From positions 8,504 through 14,280 of the forward strand of contig DQGF01000006.1 of NCBI GenBank assembly GCA_003525045.1: DNA of 5,777 nt, in the 5' to 3' direction. Source of the stretch: Pseudomonas sp. (lineage in GTDB: Bacteria; Pseudomonadota; Gammaproteobacteria; Pseudomonadales; Pseudomonadaceae). The notes under the pieces are model-generated. The model was not told where the DNA came from. It was given only the letters and a program-made list of their open reading frames with translations, and ran no database searches. Position 1 is the first letter of the stretch; the number at the start of each line of letters is the position of its first letter. This document shows, piece by piece, positions 3,293-5,777 of this stretch. Made by a program: the position numbers and the translations under genes.

Positions 3293-5777
3293 CTAAAACT
3301 TCGCGTAGTTCAACGCATCGACAATGGCCGAGCCACCGATCCCGGTCAGCGACAGCAGCAGTGCCCTGATCAGCGGATCTTCGGCGTAGCGTGAGAACGA
3401 GCCGGTAGCAAGCGTCGCCACCCGCTCGCGGATCATCTTGAACTTGGCGTAGCACGGCGTCGTTTCGGGTGTTTCCAGCAGGTAGGTGTCGAGTCGTTGC
3501 AAGGCCTGCGTGCGGGACTTTTCCGCTGCACGGCGTAGGGACAGCGCGGAGACCAGCAGAATCAGCGCCGTCAGCAGGTATGAAATGATCAGGCCGGGCG
3601 GTGTCGGCCAGTTATCGAACAGGCTGCTGCGCGAGGCCAACAGGATCAGCATGACCACCGTCGGCGCATAGATGAGGCGGCTGACGGCCGAGGTGCGTTT
3701 GGCGATCAGTTGCACATCGACCCATTCGTCGATGCACGGATGCTTGAGCATGCCAAAGGTTTTCTTGTGCTGCATCTGCAAGCTGCCGGGCCAGATCGCA
3801 TGATGTTCGCTGAGATGGCGGATGAATCGCGTCAGCAGCAGATTGGCGTCCACGACCCAGAACACCAATACCTGGAACACCAGGGTCGGGATCAGCCAAC
3901 TCAGCATCCACCACGTCGACTGACCACGAACAGGCATCCCTTCCATGGGCCAGATGACGAACAGCACGCTGGTAGCCACGACGTATAGCCAGGTGGCGAG
4001 AAGGGTCCGCAGCATTCGCGCGCCGAACGAACCGCAGACGCAGTGCTCACCCCAGAAGCGGGCAATGACGATCATTTTGCGCCCGTCCGTGCACGCGGCC
4101 TGAGCCGGTGCGCAGGACTTTGACCATTCCTCGCTCGCGCTCAACAGCGGGAAGAAAATCAGCATCAGGTAATGTCCCAATTCGTTGCTCCAGCGCCGCC
4201 ACTTCCAGTCTTTGCCTCGGCGAATCAAGCGTCGAACCTGGCCCCACAAGGTCATCTCGTATTTGCGCATGTGCAGGCGCAAGTGGTACATGGCTTCGAT
4301 CTCGGCCCGGTTGATGCGCAGCTTGCGCCAGCCCCATGCCAGCGCCGAGAGGGAAATCAGCACCGCCAGCAGTCGCAGCGCCACGGTTGGCCAGGCACTG
4401 ATGCCTTCAAACAGGAACATCGGTTCACCGAGCCCGTTGTCCGTCAAGGTGCTGCGCATCTGGTACGCCAGCATCAGGGCAAGAATGAACATGACCAGGG
4501 GGACCACGATGTACCAGGCCCGGGCGTTGTATAAGCCAGTGCCTTCGGTAGTAGTCGATGCCTGGGCCAACGCCAGTTGCCTGGCCGAGCGCCGTGTCAG
4601 GTTCGACGAAACGATACCCAGCAGGATCAGTACAAAGGTGAACCAGAGGAACTCCGCGTGCCAGAACCGTGTGGCGATAAAGGCGCAGATCGCCGCCACC
4701 ATGAACAGCGTGATCGGCACACCCCGGACCCAGGCCAGCCGTGCGTCGTGGTTATCGTGCGGGCCCTCGATCCGCGACCAGACGATGAATCCGCCGAGCA
4801 ACAGCAGGGTAAGCGTCAGCGGTCCGGCCCAGAAGAAAGACTGGGTCTGCTTGAAGCGTGCGCGGATGGATTGGCTGGGCTCGGGGTAAGGCGGCGGCGA
4901 ACGGTCCTGCAGGCAACGCAGGGCCATCAGGTCGTGTGGCCGGATCCCGCGATCGGACTGGGATTGTGTCGGTGCTTCACAGGTTGCCGGGCGCGACGCG
5001 GTCAGCCGGCTCGCCAGGGGAATGAAGCCGCTGATGCCCACTTCATAGATGCCCGGCGAGAGCAGTTCCGATTTTGAATAGTCGAACTTCGCGCGCTTGG
5101 CATCGAAGGATTGCGGTGCCAGCGCGGCCAGCACCGAGATGAACACCGCACTTTGCAGGCTGTCGCGAAACGGCGGCACATCCTGTTGCAAGGCGCGGGT
5201 CAGCGTCAGGCCATAGGGTGCGGCAAGTATCAGGTTACGCGTGGTTTGCGCCTGGCCCCGTTGCAGCATGCGGGCATCGAGGTCGGTGGAAAAGAACAGT
5301 TTGTACGGCATCCGGCTCTTGAGCGCCTGCAACACCAACAGCTTGTCGTAGGCGTCGACGCCCAGCACGCCGATAGCGCCGATGCCGCTTTCACCGTTGC
5401 GTCGATAGGCTTCGTCCTCGCGGGCAATGTGGTCGGCGAGGCGCCGCAGGTAATCGAGCTGGGAGTTGCCGTCGGATTTTTCCAGTGGGCTGAGATCAAT
5501 TTGAGTGACCTCTTTATTTTTACCAGGATCAGAACCGGCGCTTTTATCGTTGCTCGCCGACTCCTCCGGCAGGCGTCCGTCCAGGCCGCGTAAATAGCTG
5601 AAGCGCAAAATCCATTGATCGACCACGTCCCTGTTGCTCTTTTCGTTGCTGGCCAGGCGCGCATCGTTGGCCACCTGCGCCTTGAAGCTTTCGATCAGGG
5701 CACGGCTGTAGAAACTGTCCCATTCGGCAATCAAGGCGATGCGATTGCCGCTGCGGCGCAGGTCGCGGGTGCACGGC
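3293..5777 (-). CDS. Large polytopic membrane protein with periplasmic receptor-like domain (5' end outside window)
   Basis: The frame is open from the right edge to TAG at 3295-3293, about 828 residues; the true start is beyond the window. Numbering here counts the TTG codon at 5734 as residue 1. The first part (GNRIALIAEWDSFYSRAL just before and after it; IGVLGVDAYDKLLVLQALK 121-139; FFSTDLDAR 147-155; PPFRDS 187-192) resembles type 1 periplasmic binding-protein folds. Residues 55-90 are a polar, low-complexity insert. Hydrophobic spans lie near 299-320, 338-356, 360-378, 407-425, 449-468, 575-595, 607-629, 688-703 and 713-732. Basic loops at 379-406, 469-518 and 631-687 point to the cytoplasm, which puts the N-terminal domain outside and the C-terminus inside. 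The tail (RERVATLATGSFSRYAEDPL, LLLSLTGIGG) seems conserved among similar uncharacterised proteins I recall. No kinase, cyclase or transporter motif is visible. A sensor or ligand-binding role is inference; the function is unknown. Confidence 0.8.
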   Translation of the reverse strand, partial: PCTRDLRRSGNRIALIAEWDSFYSRALIESFKAQVANDARLASNEKSNRDVVDQWILRFSYLRGLDGRLPEESASNDKSAGSDPGKNKEVTQIDLSPLEKSDGNSQLDYLRRLADHIAREDEAYRRNGESGIGAIGVLGVDAYDKLLVLQALKSRMPYKLFFSTDLDARMLQRGQAQTTRNLILAAPYGLTLTRALQQDVPPFRDSLQSAVFISVLAALAPQSFDAKRAKFDYSKSELLSPGIYEVGISGFIPLASRLTASRPATCEAPTQSQSDRGIRPHDLMALRCLQDRSPPPYPEPSQSIRARFKQTQSFFWAGPLTLTLLLLGGFIVWSRIEGPHDNHDARLAWVRGVPITLFMVAAICAFIATRFWHAEFLWFTFVLILLGIVSSNLTRRSARQLALAQASTTTEGTGLYNARAWYIVVPLVMFILALMLAYQMRSTLTDNGLGEPMFLFEGISAWPTVALRLLAVLISLSALAWGWRKLRINRAEIEAMYHLRLHMRKYEMTLWGQVRRLIRRGKDWKWRRWSNELGHYLMLIFFPLLSASEEWSKSCAPAQAACTDGRKMIVIARFWGEHCVCGSFGARMLRTLLATWLYVVATSVLFVIWPMEGMPVRGQSTWWMLSWLIPTLVFQVLVFWVVDANLLLTRFIRHLSEHHAIWPGSLQMQHKKTFGMLKHPCIDEWVDVQLIAKRTSAVSRLIYAPTVVMLILLASRSSLFDNWPTPPGLIISYLLTALILLVSALSLRRAAEKSRTQALQRLDTYLLETPETTPCYAKFKMIRERVATLATGSFSRYAEDPLIRALLLSLTGIGGSAIVDALNYAKF

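Noticed and set aside
4185..5077. Plus-strand open frames of 234 and 166 residues opposite the membrane protein gene
   Set aside because: They are antisense to continuous membrane-spanning coding sequence and overlap each other in different frames; the composition (Arg/Gln/Ser/Pro-rich) is that of shadow frames.
5732..5734. TTG at 5734 as the true start of the membrane protein
   Set aside because: The frame stays open to the edge, and the residues just before it (RSGNRIA) continue a typical first strand of the binding-protein-like fold, so the gene is cut by the window.
1..5777. CRISPR array, tRNA, insertion sequence, toxin-antitoxin or phage elements
   Set aside because: No spaced direct repeats, cloverleaf-like sequences, transposase or integrase motifs, or paired small genes were found on either strand.

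Overview
The window reads as an ordinary chromosomal segment of a GC-rich gammaproteobacterium, most likely a Pseudomonas of the fluorescens type. This is inferred from codon choice (G/C-ending codons throughout), strong AGGAGG-type ribosome binding sites and the kind of proteins present. No tRNA, rRNA, insertion sequence, CRISPR array or integration site was seen. I found no clear defence or mobile system.

Layout. (1) 1-457, minus: the N-terminal 152 residues of an exported CAP/SCP-like protein, cut by the left edge. (2) 458-599: a divergent intergenic region with a good extended -10 promoter candidate facing right. (3) 600-1220, plus: an exported SleB-type cell wall hydrolase. (4) 1221-1543: a 323-base gap between convergent genes. 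It holds several inverted repeats and two candidate terminators for the leftward gene. (5) 1544-2575, minus: a zinc- and NADP-dependent aldehyde reductase of the Ahr (YjgB) type. (6) 2686-3171, minus: an adenosine-specific kinase family protein (PF04008). (7) 3293-5777, minus: a very large membrane protein, cut by the right edge. Its N-terminal part looks like a periplasmic binding-protein fold, followed by about nine membrane spans and a conserved-looking cytoplasmic tail.

How they fit together. The CAP-like protein and the hydrolase are divergent neighbours that both act in the envelope and may share control through the 142-base region between them. The three leftward genes are separated by gaps of 121 and 110 bases. 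Each of the two downstream genes has its own strong ribosome binding site and a short odd palindrome in its leader, so they are probably separate or only loosely coupled units. No pathway link between the membrane protein, the kinase and the reductase can be read from the sequence.

The least understood gene is the large membrane protein. Positive-inside analysis of its loops gives a consistent topology with the receptor-like domain in the periplasm, and it has no recognisable output domain.
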